Notes: generated by a model not told the origin, from the sequence alone. DNA of 44,379 nucleotides from Pseudomonadota bacterium (GCA_023399815.1 JAEWOJ010000143.1:1-44379); one strand, 5' to 3'. Numbered from the stretch's first letter, positions 1 to 8,104 are shown. Made by a program: numbers and translations.

Positions 1-1
1 G

Positions 2-640
2 CGCAGGCGCCTGCCGGGGCGGCGGCCCACCGCCGACACCGTCGACCTGCGCGAACGGTTGCTGGACGCGGCGCTGGCCTGTTTCGCCGCGCGCGGCATC
101 GGCGCGACCTCGCTGCGCGACATCGCCCGCCGCGCCGGGGTGACGCCGGCGCTGGTGCATTACTACTTCGGCGACAAGCTGCAACTGCAGCAGGCGGTGG
201 TGGCCGAGCGGCTGTGGCCGGTGATGGCGCAGGTACATGCCGGGGTGGGCGAGGCGGGCGACGACGTGGCCGCACTGGTGGCCGCCTTCGTCGACGGCAT
301 CACGCGCGCGGTGGCGGCGCATCCATGGCTGCCGACGCTGTGGGTGCGCGAAATCCTGTGCGAGGGCGGCGCCCTGCGCGAACTGATGATCGAGCGGATC
401 GGTCCGCTGCTGCCGCAACTGCTGGCCGCGCGTTTCGAGGCGGCGCAGCGGGCCGGGCAGCTCAACCCGCAGCTGGACCCGCGCCTGGTGGTGGTGTCGA
501 TGGTGGGGCTGACGATGTTCCCGCTGGCCAGCGCGCCGATCTGGCAGCAGTTGTTCGGTACGGGCGAACTGGGCACCGACGTGGTGCGCCGCCACGCGCT
601 GGCGTTGTTGACGCAGGGACTGGAGCTTGGACATGGGTGA
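2..640 (+). CDS. TetR/AcrR family transcriptional regulator, 5' end outside window
   Basis: The reading frame is open to the left edge of the window, so the true start lies upstream; 212 codons are visible. Residues about 20-65 form a TetR-type helix-turn-helix, including TSLRDIARRAGVTPALVHYYF and a following K-L-Q helix, and the rest is the helical ligand-binding and dimerisation half. A TTG at 59 could start translation but would cut off the first helix of the DNA-binding domain, so it is unlikely. The stop overlaps the start of the adaptor lipoprotein gene by 8 bases, so the regulator is in the same transcript as the ABC exporter it probably represses. The inducer cannot be read from sequence. 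Confidence 0.9.
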   Translation, partial: RRRLPGRRPTADTVDLRERLLDAALACFAARGIGATSLRDIARRAGVTPALVHYYFGDKLQLQQAVVAERLWPVMAQVHAGVGEAGDDVAALVAAFVDGITRAVAAHPWLPTLWVREILCEGGALRELMIERIGPLLPQLLAARFEAAQRAGQLNPQLDPRLVVVSMVGLTMFPLASAPIWQQLFGTGELGTDVVRRHALALLTQGLELGHG

Positions 641-1595
641 TCGACGCATTGCCGCCGCGCTGCTGCTGGCCGCGCTGCTGGCCGGCTGCTCGCGGCAGGC
701 GCCGCAGGCGCTGGGCACGCTGGAATGGGACCGGGTGACGGTGCCGGCGCCGGTGTCCGAGCGCATCGTGCGGATCGATGTGCGCGAGGGCGAGCAGGTC
801 GCCGCGGGCGCGCCGCTGATGCGGCTCGAACCGGCCCAGGTCCGGTCGCAGCTGGATGCGCTGCAGGCGCAGGCGGCGCAGCGCGACGCCGCGCTGTCGG
901 AGCTGCGGCATGGGCCGCGCGCGGAGGACATCGCCCGGGCCCGTGCCGCTCTGGCCGCCGCGCAGGCACAGGCGCGGGAGGCGCAGGCCTACCACGCGCG
1001 TCTGCAACCGCTGGCCCCGCGCCAGCTGGTGGCGGCGGCGGAACTGGACCGTGCCCGCGCCGCCGCGCAGAGCGCGCAGGCGCAGGTGCGGCAGGCCGAG
1101 GCGGCACTGGCCGAACTGCTGCACGGCAGCCGCAGCGAACAGCTGGCGCAGGGCGAGGCCGCATTGGCATCGGCCCGGGCCACCGCGACGGCGCAATCGG
1201 TGGCGCTGGACAAGCTGGCGCTCGTCGCCCCACGGGCCGGCCGCATCGACAGCCTTCCCTACAGGCTCGGCGACCAGCCGTCCGCGGGCGCGCCGCTGGT
1301 GGTCCTGCTGGTGGGCGAAGCGCCGTATGCGCGCGTCTACCTGCCGCAGGCGCTGCGCAACCGCCTGAAAGTAGGCGATACGGTGCGGGTGCATGTGCAG
1401 GGGCAGCCGGCGGGACAGGTGTTCGACGGGCGCGTGCGGATGATCCGCAGCGAGCCGGTGTTCACTCCGTACTTCGCCTTGACCGGGCAGGACGCCGAGC
1501 GCCTGAGCTACCTGGCCGAAATCAGCCTGGGCAAGGAAGCGGCCGCGTTGCCGGTGGGCGCGCCGGTGCAGGTGCTGGCCGATGCCGCGCGCTGA
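633..1595 (+). CDS. HlyD-family periplasmic adaptor, predicted lipoprotein
   Basis: About 320 aa. The N-terminus is a lipoprotein signal peptide: a hydrophobic AALLLAALLAG run with lipobox LLAGC and Ser after the Cys. A biotinyl-lipoyl-like segment (around residues 25-70), a long Ala/Gln/Glu-rich coiled-coil hairpin (about 70-185) and a second lipoyl/beta-barrel part follow, which is the standard order of membrane fusion proteins. It should link the ABC-2 permease downstream to an outer-membrane channel encoded elsewhere. ATG 633 is preferred over an in-frame TTG at 627 because it sits directly before the signal peptide. The gene overlaps both neighbours, which indicates one operon. The closest known arrangement is the E. 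coli ybhGFSR type; the substrate is unknown. Confidence 0.88.
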   Translation: MGDRRIAAALLLAALLAGCSRQAPQALGTLEWDRVTVPAPVSERIVRIDVREGEQVAAGAPLMRLEPAQVRSQLDALQAQAAQRDAALSELRHGPRAEDIARARAALAAAQAQAREAQAYHARLQPLAPRQLVAAAELDRARAAAQSAQAQVRQAEAALAELLHGSRSEQLAQGEAALASARATATAQSVALDKLALVAPRAGRIDSLPYRLGDQPSAGAPLVVLLVGEAPYARVYLPQALRNRLKVGDTVRVHVQGQPAGQVFDGRVRMIRSEPVFTPYFALTGQDAERLSYLAEISLGKEAAALPVGAPVQVLADAAR

Positions 1596-2553
1596 GCCCG
1601 CGGCGATGCGGGAGGGCGACGTCGCGATCCGCGCGCGCGGCCTGAGCAAGCGCTTCGGCGCGCTCGTGGCGGTGGACGGCCTCGACCTGGACGTGCCGCG
1701 CCGGCATGTCTACGGTTTCCTCGGCCCGAACGGCTCGGGCAAGTCCACCACCATCCGCATGCTGTGCGGCCTGCTCACGCCCAGCGCGGGCGAGATCGAG
1801 GTGCTGGGCCTGCGCATCCCCGAACAGGCCGAGGCGCTGCGCAGCCGCATCGGCTACATGACGCAGAAGTTCTCGCTGTTCGACGACCTGAGCGTGCGCG
1901 AGAACCTGGAGTTCCTCGCCGCCGTGCATGACATGCCCAGGGCGCGGGCGCGGCGGCGCATCGACGAACTGGTCGAGCAATACCATTTCCAGGACCGGCA
2001 GAAGCAGCTGGCCGGCACCATGAGCGGCGGCCAGAAGCAGCGCCTGGCCCTGGCCGCCGCGGTGATCCAGCAGCCGGAGCTGCTGTTCCTGGACGAGCCC
2101 ACCAGCGCGGTGGACCCGGAGTCGCGCCGCGACTTCTGGGAAAAGCTCTTCGAGCTGGCCGATGCCGGCACCACGCTGCTGGTGTCCACGCACTACATGG
2201 ACGAGGCCGAGCGCTGCCACCGCATCGCCATCCTCGACCGCGGCGTGCTGGTCGCCGACGGCACGCCGGCCGAACTCACCGCGCGCCTGGCCGGACGCAC
2301 CCTGGTGGTCGATGCCGGCCAGCCACGGCAGGCGGCGCATGTGCTGTCCGCCTGCGCCGGCGTGGCCAGCGTGGCGCAGGTCGGCAACAGCCTGCGCGTG
2401 CTGCTGGCCGGGCAGGGAACCGAAGCGTCGGTGGCCGCTGCGTTGCGCGCGGTGGGCATCGAAGCGCGGCTGCATCCGCAGGCGGCCAGCCTGGAGGACG
2501 TGTTCGTCGCCGCGACCCGCCACCGGCCCGGCGCCGGCGGGGAGGACGCATGA
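1582..2553 (+). CDS. ABC transporter ATP-binding protein (ABC-2 exporter type)
   Basis: 323 aa with one nucleotide-binding domain. Walker A GPNGSGKST is at residues 48-56, the Q-loop is in GYMTQKF, the signature is MSGGQKQR, Walker B is LLFLDEPTS and the switch His is in STHYMDEAE. The C-terminal ~90 residues resemble the extension of drug and polysaccharide exporters (YbhF/CcmA group). It powers the permease encoded next, with which it overlaps by four bases (ATGA). ATG 1582 overlaps the adaptor gene by 14 bases; ATG 1606 is an alternative start that leaves the domain intact. Single-domain ATPases of this type work as dimers. Confidence 0.93.
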   Translation: MPRAEPAAMREGDVAIRARGLSKRFGALVAVDGLDLDVPRRHVYGFLGPNGSGKSTTIRMLCGLLTPSAGEIEVLGLRIPEQAEALRSRIGYMTQKFSLFDDLSVRENLEFLAAVHDMPRARARRRIDELVEQYHFQDRQKQLAGTMSGGQKQRLALAAAVIQQPELLFLDEPTSAVDPESRRDFWEKLFELADAGTTLLVSTHYMDEAERCHRIAILDRGVLVADGTPAELTARLAGRTLVVDAGQPRQAAHVLSACAGVASVAQVGNSLRVLLAGQGTEASVAAALRAVGIEARLHPQAASLEDVFVAATRHRPGAGGEDA

Positions 2554-3638
2554 AGCTGCGCCGCCTGCTCGGGGTGATGGTCAAGGAGCTGCGGCAGATG
2601 CGGCGCGACCGCATCACCCTGGCGATGATCATCGGCATCCCGGTGATGCAGCTGCTGCTGTTCGGCTACGCGATCAACACCAACCTGCGCGACCTGTCCG
2701 CCGGCGTCGCTGACCAGGCCCGCACCTCGGCCTCGCGCGCGCTGGCGCGCGATATCGTCGCCACTGGCGTGGTCGCGCCGGCGCTGGAGGCGGAAACGCC
2801 GCAGCAACTGGTGGATGCGATGCGGCGCGGGGAGATCAGCATCGGCATCGTCATCCCGCCGGACTACGAGCGGCGCCGCGCCGAAGGCCGCGAAGCCCTG
2901 CAGATCCTGGTCGACGGCAGCGACAACGCGGTGCAGAGCGCGGCGGCGCAGCTGGCGCGGATGCCGCTGGACGGTGCCGGCTTCGATCCGCTGGCGACCG
3001 GCGCGATCGGCATGGTCGCTTTCTACAACCCGCAGCGCAGCTCGGCGACCAACATCGTGCCGGGACTGGTGGGGGTGATCCTGACCATGACGATGGTGCT
3101 GTTCACCGCGGTGGCGATCGTGCGCGAACGCGAGCGCGGCAACATGGAACTGCTGATCGCCACGCCGTTGACCAGCGCCGAGCTGATGGTCGGCAAGGTC
3201 GTTCCCTACGTGGTCGTCGGTCTGGTGCAGACCGGCATGGTGCTGGCGCTGGGCACGTGGCTGTTCCACGTGCCGCTGGGCGGCAGCCTGCTGGACGTGT
3301 TCGTCGCCGCCGGCCTGCTGATCGTCGCCAACCTGGCGCTGGGCCTGCTGATCTCCACCCGCGCGCAGTCGCAGTTCCAGGCGATGCAGATGACCTTCTT
3401 CCTGTTCCTGCCGTCGATCCTGCTGTCCGGTTTCATGTTCCCGTTCGCCGGCATGCCGCGCCCGGTGCAGTGGCTGGCCGAGATCCTGCCGCTGACCCAT
3501 TTCCTGCGCCTGATCCGCGGCGTGATGCTGCGCGGCGCCAGCCTGTGGGAGCTGTGGCCGGACGCGCTGGCGCTGCTGGTCTTCAGCGGGGTGATGATGG
3601 CCGGCGCGATCCTGCGCTTCCGCAAGCGGCTGGATTGA
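2550..3638 (+). CDS. ABC-2 type transporter permease
   Basis: 362 aa. There is one N-terminal membrane helix (about residues 22-40, LAMIIGIPVMQLLLFGYAI), then a large soluble periplasmic region, then five hydrophobic segments from about residue 170 to the end. This is the ABC2_membrane_3 layout of YbhS/YbhR. It forms the membrane channel of the exporter with the preceding ATPase. The E. coli ybhGFSR operon has two permease genes, but here only one is present and a non-coding stretch follows, so the exporter may use a homodimer. The coding sequence overlaps the ATPase stop by 4 bases. Confidence 0.92.
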   Translation: MKLRRLLGVMVKELRQMRRDRITLAMIIGIPVMQLLLFGYAINTNLRDLSAGVADQARTSASRALARDIVATGVVAPALEAETPQQLVDAMRRGEISIGIVIPPDYERRRAEGREALQILVDGSDNAVQSAAAQLARMPLDGAGFDPLATGAIGMVAFYNPQRSSATNIVPGLVGVILTMTMVLFTAVAIVRERERGNMELLIATPLTSAELMVGKVVPYVVVGLVQTGMVLALGTWLFHVPLGGSLLDVFVAAGLLIVANLALGLLISTRAQSQFQAMQMTFFLFLPSILLSGFMFPFAGMPRPVQWLAEILPLTHFLRLIRGVMLRGASLWELWPDALALLVFSGVMMAGAILRFRKRLD

Positions 3639-3653
3639 TCGCGCGCCGCGTGG

Positions 3654-3714
3654 TTTTCCACATCGAGGTTCTCCACATCCGGTGTGGACGCGTGTGGGGC
3701 GAAGCTGTGGATAA
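3654..3714. promoter_or_regulatory. Cluster of DnaA-box-like 9-mers
   Basis: TTTTCCACA (3654-3662) and TTCTCCACA (3669-3677) each differ by one base from the consensus TTATCCACA. A perfect consensus box lies on the other strand as TGTGGATAA (3706-3714). All three fall within 61 bases just after the permease stop codon. No dnaA, dnaN or other origin-associated gene is present, so this is unlikely to be the origin. A DnaA-titrating or DnaA-regulated site is possible. Confidence 0.4.
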
Positions 3715-4009
3715 TCGCGCACGGGCCCTGCGCGGCAAGGCTTTCAGTGGCGTGGTGAAACTTTGGCCAGTCCTCGCGGACTTGTCTGCCGTGGGGATGA
3801 GTGCCATGCGCACGTACCTGCGGACAAGCAGTGGCGGTGAAAGGATCGCCGGTAACGGATCGACCTTGCTCGATGACCAAGCAGCATCCGGCAGCCCTCA
3901 GGACTGCGGGGCGGGCTGGAAGACGCACAGTTCCTGGCCGCAGCGGCAGGCCCTGGCGATGCGCATGGCCAAGGCGATCGCCGCCTCGCGCAAAGGAAGC
4001 TTCGGCTTT

Positions 4010-4140
4010 GAAGCCCCGCTCCCTGCGGGAGAGGGGTTGGGGAGAGGGCCGGAGGGCGAAGCCCACAGCGATGCCTGGCCGCACGAGGCTCTACCCCTCC
4101 TCATCCCTAGGTCGGGCATCTTCTCCCAAGATGCGCAGGG
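4010..4140 (-). repeat. Palindromic intergenic repeat, diverged inverted copy
   Basis: It begins with GAAGCCCCGCTCCC then GGGAGAGGGG and ends with ATCTTCTCCC and GCGCAGGG. This is the reverse-complement order of the repeat units at 12628-13113: small hairpin, CCCTCACCC-like motif, GGGCGAAGCC core, GATGAGGG-like motif, CTTCTCCC hairpin. It is more diverged than the other copies. Spurious reading frames ending in peptides such as PAGEGLGRG come from this element and are not genes. Confidence 0.65.
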
Positions 4141-4211
4141 TGACGCCGAAACCCGGCAACCATGACGCCGCGGTCAGCCCCGGCGATCCAGCAGCAAGGT
4201 TCCCGAACCCC

Positions 4212-4703
4212 TCATGGCACTTCTCCCGCCACCGCCACAACCTCGACGGTCGGCAGGCAATGGATCGGCACGTCGCAGGAATTGGCGATGAAGCAGCGTT
4301 CGTGAGCGGTCGCGTGCAATGCGTGGGCGAGCGCCCCGTCGGCACCGGCGGCGACAATCACCCGCGGCCGCAGGCACACCTCGGCGAAACGGCCGCCGCC
4401 GTCGGCCAGGATGTCCATGCACCCCTCGGCGTGGTCTTCATAGGCCAGCACGCGCACGCCTTCGCGCGCGCACAGCGCCAGGTAGAACAGCATGTGGCAC
4501 GCGGCGATCGCGGCGACGAACAGGTCTTCGGGGTTGTGCCGGGCCGGATCGCCGCGGAACGCGGGATCGGCGCTGCCGTCCAGCGCGGGCTTGCCGGCCG
4601 CCTCGACGCGGAAGTCGCGGCGATAGCCGTCGTAGCGCGCTGTGCCGTCGCCGGTGTTGCCGGTCCAGTGCAGGTCGATCGGGTATGCGTGGGTCTTCGC
4701 CAT
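4212..4703 (-). CDS. OsmC/Ohr-family protein
   Basis: 163 aa, starting at the only ATG that gives a compact OsmC domain (MAKTHAYPIDLHWTGN). Family features are visible: the NPEDLFVAAIAACHMLFYL helix with the first Cys (about residue 71) and the CFIANSCDVPIH segment with a second Cys. Both peroxidatic positions are therefore retained. OsmC and Ohr proteins reduce organic hydroperoxides in the cytoplasm using thiols. The gene is divergent from an ArsR-type regulator 75 bases away, with an inverted repeat in between, so it is probably that regulator's target. The exact subfamily (OsmC, Ohr or YhfA) is not assigned. Confidence 0.88.
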   Translation of the reverse strand: MAKTHAYPIDLHWTGNTGDGTARYDGYRRDFRVEAAGKPALDGSADPAFRGDPARHNPEDLFVAAIAACHMLFYLALCAREGVRVLAYEDHAEGCMDILADGGGRFAEVCLRPRVIVAAGADGALAHALHATAHERCFIANSCDVPIHCLPTVEVVAVAGEVP

Positions 4704-4756
4704 GGCCAGTCCTCTTTGCCGGGTCGGGCCGGAAGCGTAGGCGTGGTGGCGGGCCG

Positions 4757-4780
4757 ATGCTTCGACTAGCATCGAAGCAT
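4757..4780. promoter_or_regulatory. Inverted repeat, probable operator between OsmC and ArsR genes
   Basis: ATGCTTCGA (4757-4765) and TCGAAGCAT (4772-4780) form a perfect 9-bp dyad around a 6-base spacer. The right arm overlaps the start codon of the ArsR-type gene (4779-4781). Dyads of this size are typical targets of dimeric winged-helix regulators, so autorepression and control of the divergent OsmC gene are inferred. Confidence 0.55.
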
Positions 4781-5441
4781 GGCCGATCCGACCGACATCG
4801 CCGCCGCCGCCGTGCTCGGCGACGCCAGCCGCAGCCGCATGCTGGCCGCGTTGATGGACGGGCGCGCGCGCACCGCCAGTGAACTGGCGCTGGAAGGCGA
4901 CGTGGCGCCCTCGACCGCGAGCAGCCACCTGGCGCGACTGGCCGGGGCCGGTATCGTCGCGGTGGCGAGGCAGGGGCGGCACCGCTATTTCCGCCTGGCC
5001 GATGCGGAAACCGCCGGCTTGCTCGAAACGCTGATGGTGGTGTCCGCGCGCCACCATCAGCGGCGCCTCGGACCGGCCGACGCGCCGTTGCGCGCGGCGC
5101 GCGTCTGCTACGACCACCTGGCCGGCGAGGCCGGCGTGCGCCTGCTGCATTCGCTGCAGGGCCGTGGCTACCTGAGCGCCGGCGCGGAACCGGCGCTGAC
5201 GATGGCGGGCGAGCACTGGTGCGGCGGGATCGGCATCGACCTGGCCGCGTTGCGGGCCGGGCGCAGGCCGTTGTGCCGCGCCTGCCTGGACTGGAGCGAA
5301 CGCCGCGACCACCTGGCCGGCGCGCTCGGCGCCGCATTGCTGCAACGCCTGCTGGTGCGGGGCCATGCACGGCGCCAGCCGCATTCGCGCGCGCTGACGC
5401 TGGACGCGCGCGGCGAACGCTTCATCGCGCAGCTGCGCTAG
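4779..5441 (+). CDS. ArsR-family (winged helix) transcriptional regulator
   Basis: 220 aa. The N-terminal ~85 residues are an ArsR-type winged helix: LGDASRSRMLAALMDGRART, SELALEGDVAPSTASSHLARL as recognition helix, and RQGRHRYFRLAD as the wing. The ~130-residue C-terminal part contains HWCGGIG and PLCRACLDWSERRDHLAG, seen in the longer ArsR-like regulators; its ligand is unknown. No CVC-type arsenic site is visible. It is divergent from the OsmC-family gene, with a dyad over its own start codon. Its stop overlaps the stop of convergent miaB by a few bases. There is almost no leader upstream, so start-codon occlusion by its own protein is plausible. Confidence 0.87.
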   Translation: MADPTDIAAAAVLGDASRSRMLAALMDGRARTASELALEGDVAPSTASSHLARLAGAGIVAVARQGRHRYFRLADAETAGLLETLMVVSARHHQRRLGPADAPLRAARVCYDHLAGEAGVRLLHSLQGRGYLSAGAEPALTMAGEHWCGGIGIDLAALRAGRRPLCRACLDWSERRDHLAGALGAALLQRLLVRGHARRQPHSRALTLDARGERFIAQLR

Positions 5442-6901
5442 GCGGCCGCGGTCCCGTCGTCCGTCACCACGCGCCCGCGCAGCGAGTTGGTCAGCGCCTC
5501 GGTGATGAGCACATCGACGAACTGGCCGACCAGCCGCTTCGGCCCGGGGAAGTTCACCGAGCGCATGTTCTCGGTCTTGCCGGTCAGCTCGTTCCCGTCC
5601 TTGCGCGAGGGGCCTTCGACCAGCACGGTCTGCACGCTGCCGACCATCCTCTTCGAGATGCCGGCAGCGTACTCGTTGATCCGCGCCTGCAGGCGCGACA
5701 GCCGTGCGTGCTTCTCGGCCTCGGAGGTGGTGTCCTCCAGGTCGGCGGCCGGGGTGCCGGGACGGCGCGAGTAGATGAAGGAGAAGCTCTGGTCGAAGCC
5801 GACGTCCTCGATCAGCTTCATGGTCTTCTCGAAGTCGGCCTCGGTCTCGCCGGGGAAGCCGACGATGAAGTCCGAGCTGATCGAGATGTCCGGGCGCACC
5901 GCGCGCAGCTTGCGGATCTTGGCCTTGAACTCCAGCGCGGTGTAGCCGCGCTTCATCGCCGACAGCACGCGGTCGCTGCCGGCCTGCACCGGCAGGTGCA
6001 GGTAGTTGGCCAGCTTGGGCACGTCGCGGTAGGCGTCGACCAGCGAGTCGGAGAACTCCAGCGGGTGCGAGGTGGTGAAGCGGATGCGGCCGATGCCATC
6101 GATCTCGGCGATGGTGCGGATCAGCAGGCCCAGATCGGCATAGTGCTGTTCGCTCGGGTCAAGACCCTCGCACGCACCGTCGCCATACGGGCCACGATAG
6201 GCATTGACGTTCTGCCCCAGCAGGTTGATCTCGCGCACGCCCTGCGCGGCCAGCTGCGCGCATTCGACCACCACGTCCTCGAACGGGCGGCTGACCTCGG
6301 TGCCGCGGGTGTAGGGCACCACGCAGAACGAGCAGTACTTGGAGCAGCCTTCCATGATCGACACGAACGCCGACGGGCCTTCGGCGCGCGGCTCGGGCAG
6401 GCGGTCGAACTTCTCGATCTCGGGGAAGCTGATGTCCACCTGCGGCCGGTCCTGCTCGCGGCGGGCGCGGATCAGCTCGGGCAGGCGATGCAGGGTCTGC
6501 GGGCCGAACACCAGGTCCACGTAGGGCGCGCGCTTGACGATGGCCTCGCCTTCCTGCGAGGCGACGCAGCCGCCGACGCCGATGATGACGTCGCGGCCGC
6601 CGGCCTTGAGTTCCTTCCAGCGGCCGAGCTGGCTGAACACCTTCTCCTGCGCCTTCTCGCGGATCGAGCAGGTGTTGACCAGTACCACGTCGGCCTCTTC
6701 CGGGTTGTCGGTCAGCTCCAGGCCCTCGTGCTCGGCCAGCACGTCGGCCATCTTGGCCGAGTCGTACTCGTTCATCTGGCAACCGTGGGTCTTGATATAT
6801 AGCTTTCCACGCGATGGCGAACCATCGCTGGGCTTGCCGCGCGCGCCGCCGGCAAGCTTCGGCCTGGCGCCGGGCAGGGGAATCAATTCGGGGGTATTCA
6901 T
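5438..6901 (-). CDS. miaB: tRNA-2-methylthio-N6-dimethylallyladenosine synthase MiaB
   Basis: 487 aa (E. coli MiaB is 474). The UPF0004 N-terminal half has the cluster cysteines in KTHGCQMNEYDSAK, VNTCSIREKA and GVGGCVASQEG. The radical-SAM CxxxCxxC is in CSKYCSFCVVPYTRG, and a C-terminal TRAM domain (about residues 415-480) follows. It methylthiolates i6A37 in tRNAs reading UNN codons, using two 4Fe-4S clusters and SAM. The start was placed at ATG 6899-6901 (MNTPELIPLP); no good ribosome binding site precedes it, and ATG at 6961 would add 20 residues. The extra ~20 residues before the conserved KLYIKTHGC are low in complexity. Its stop overlaps that of the convergent regulator gene. Confidence 0.97.
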   Translation of the reverse strand: MNTPELIPLPGARPKLAGGARGKPSDGSPSRGKLYIKTHGCQMNEYDSAKMADVLAEHEGLELTDNPEEADVVLVNTCSIREKAQEKVFSQLGRWKELKAGGRDVIIGVGGCVASQEGEAIVKRAPYVDLVFGPQTLHRLPELIRARREQDRPQVDISFPEIEKFDRLPEPRAEGPSAFVSIMEGCSKYCSFCVVPYTRGTEVSRPFEDVVVECAQLAAQGVREINLLGQNVNAYRGPYGDGACEGLDPSEQHYADLGLLIRTIAEIDGIGRIRFTTSHPLEFSDSLVDAYRDVPKLANYLHLPVQAGSDRVLSAMKRGYTALEFKAKIRKLRAVRPDISISSDFIVGFPGETEADFEKTMKLIEDVGFDQSFSFIYSRRPGTPAADLEDTTSEAEKHARLSRLQARINEYAAGISKRMVGSVQTVLVEGPSRKDGNELTGKTENMRSVNFPGPKRLVGQFVDVLITEALTNSLRGRVVTDDGTAAA

Positions 6902-7096
6902 TTCAGGAGGCACGGCGGAAACGGCCGTGTTCGGCAGGGAGGAGGCTGGCGTCCCGGGCATGGCGCTTATTCCAGACGGGTGGGCGGGCAGGCGGCCAGG
7001 GGCCGCGGCAAGGGGCGGATTGTACCGGGGATGCCGCGCCGGTGTTGGCGGCGGCATTGGCATTCCCGCCGGGAAACTGGGAAACTCCCGGCCGCA

Positions 7097-8044
7097 ATGA
7101 AGAGCGTACTGGGGATCGCCGGGTTGTTGATCGCCTCGCTGACGGCCGTGCCCGCCAGCGCCGGTACCCTGTACAAGTGCCTCGGCGCCGACGGGGTCTC
7201 CAACTACGTCAGCAAGCGCATTCCCGGCGCCAGCTGCAGCGTCGTCGGCAGCTACCGGCCTTCCGCCAATGCGTCTCCCCGGCCGGCGACCCGGTCGCGG
7301 CCGGTGGCGCCAGCGGCTGCGGCCAGCTCGACTCCCGCTCCGACTCCGACTCCGACTCCGACTCTGGCCGCGACTCCGGCTGCCGATGCTGCCGCGTCCA
7401 AGGCGGTTCCGGTGGCGGCTGCGGCGCGTCCGGCGCCGGCCAGTACCGGGCGCGCCCAGCGCGTGGTGAGCGGGCAGGTCTACAGCTATATGAAGGACGG
7501 CGTGCGCCACTACACCAGTGCGCGGCCGGCCCAGGTCGCCAGCCTCGGCGAAGTCCGTACCATCCGCTACACCTACATCGAGCGTTGCTATGCCTGCGGT
7601 GCGAATCCGGGCGTCAACTTCGGCACGGTACGGCTGAACACCCGGGCCTACGACACGGAGATCGCCGCCGCTGCCCGCGAGTTCGGCGTGGAGGAAGCGG
7701 TGGTGCGCGCCGTGATCCATGCCGAGTCGGCATTCAATCCCACCGCGCTGAGCCGCGCCGGCGCCCAGGGACTGATGCAGCTGATGCCGGCCACCGCGCG
7801 CCGCTTCGGCGTGAGCGACGCCTACGACGCCGCGCAGAACATCCGCGGTGGCGTCCAGTACCTGTCCTGGCTGCTGCGCCGCTTCAACGGCGACCTGACC
7901 CTGGCCGCGGCCGGCTACAACGCCGGCGAAGGCGCGGTGGACCGCCACGGCGGCGTGCCGCCCTACAGCGAAACCCAGTACTACGTGAAGCGCGTGGCGC
8001 AGTTGGCCGACCGCTATCGCGGCGAGTTGGGCTCGCGTCAGTAG
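7097..8044 (+). CDS. Lytic transglycosylase (SLT family 1) with N-terminal DUF4124-like segment
   Basis: 315 aa, predicted to be exported to the periplasm. A signal peptide (MKSVLGIAGLLIASLTAVPASA) leads into a short DUF4124-like segment (LYKCLGADGVSNYVSK). A Pro/Thr/Ala-rich linker (about 60-118) follows, then the SLT domain from about residue 180. Catalytic Glu210 is in VIHAESAFNP, followed by GLMQLMPATARRFGV and AAGYNAGEGAV, the defining GH23 motifs. It cleaves peptidoglycan to 1,6-anhydromuramyl products. The linker contains four CTCCGA hexamers in a row (7338-7361) coding Thr-Pro repeats. An upstream in-frame ATG at 6980 would place 39 Arg-rich residues before the signal peptide and was rejected. 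Confidence 0.93.
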   Translation: MKSVLGIAGLLIASLTAVPASAGTLYKCLGADGVSNYVSKRIPGASCSVVGSYRPSANASPRPATRSRPVAPAAAASSTPAPTPTPTPTLAATPAADAAASKAVPVAAAARPAPASTGRAQRVVSGQVYSYMKDGVRHYTSARPAQVASLGEVRTIRYTYIERCYACGANPGVNFGTVRLNTRAYDTEIAAAAREFGVEEAVVRAVIHAESAFNPTALSRAGAQGLMQLMPATARRFGVSDAYDAAQNIRGGVQYLSWLLRRFNGDLTLAAAGYNAGEGAVDRHGGVPPYSETQYYVKRVAQLADRYRGELGSRQ

Positions 8045-8104
8045 TGCGTCGCCGCGGTATTTCGACTGCGCGTGACAAAAGTCATGGACTCGTGTTGCAT
8101 CGCG

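Larger units (their letters stand above)
3639..4211. other. Gene-free stretch with DnaA-box-like sites and a palindromic repeat
   Basis: No convincing gene is seen in these 573 bases. The first 80 bases hold three DnaA-box-like 9-mers. The last 130 hold an inverted, diverged copy of the palindromic repeat found again near 12.6 kb and 40.4 kb. Bases 3720-4009 are open in several frames but match no family I recognise and have no ribosome binding site of note. The region separates the plus-strand exporter operon from the minus-strand OsmC gene, so it is a 3' region for both. Confidence 0.7.

Noticed and set aside
3654..3714. Chromosomal replication origin
   Set aside because: Three boxes are too few, there is no clear AT-rich unwinding region, and dnaA, dnaN, rpmH and gidA are absent.
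3720..4009. Possible small protein gene in the gap before the OsmC gene
   Set aside because: Open frames exist on both strands, but none has a good ribosome binding site or family motif, and those on the right run into the palindromic repeat.
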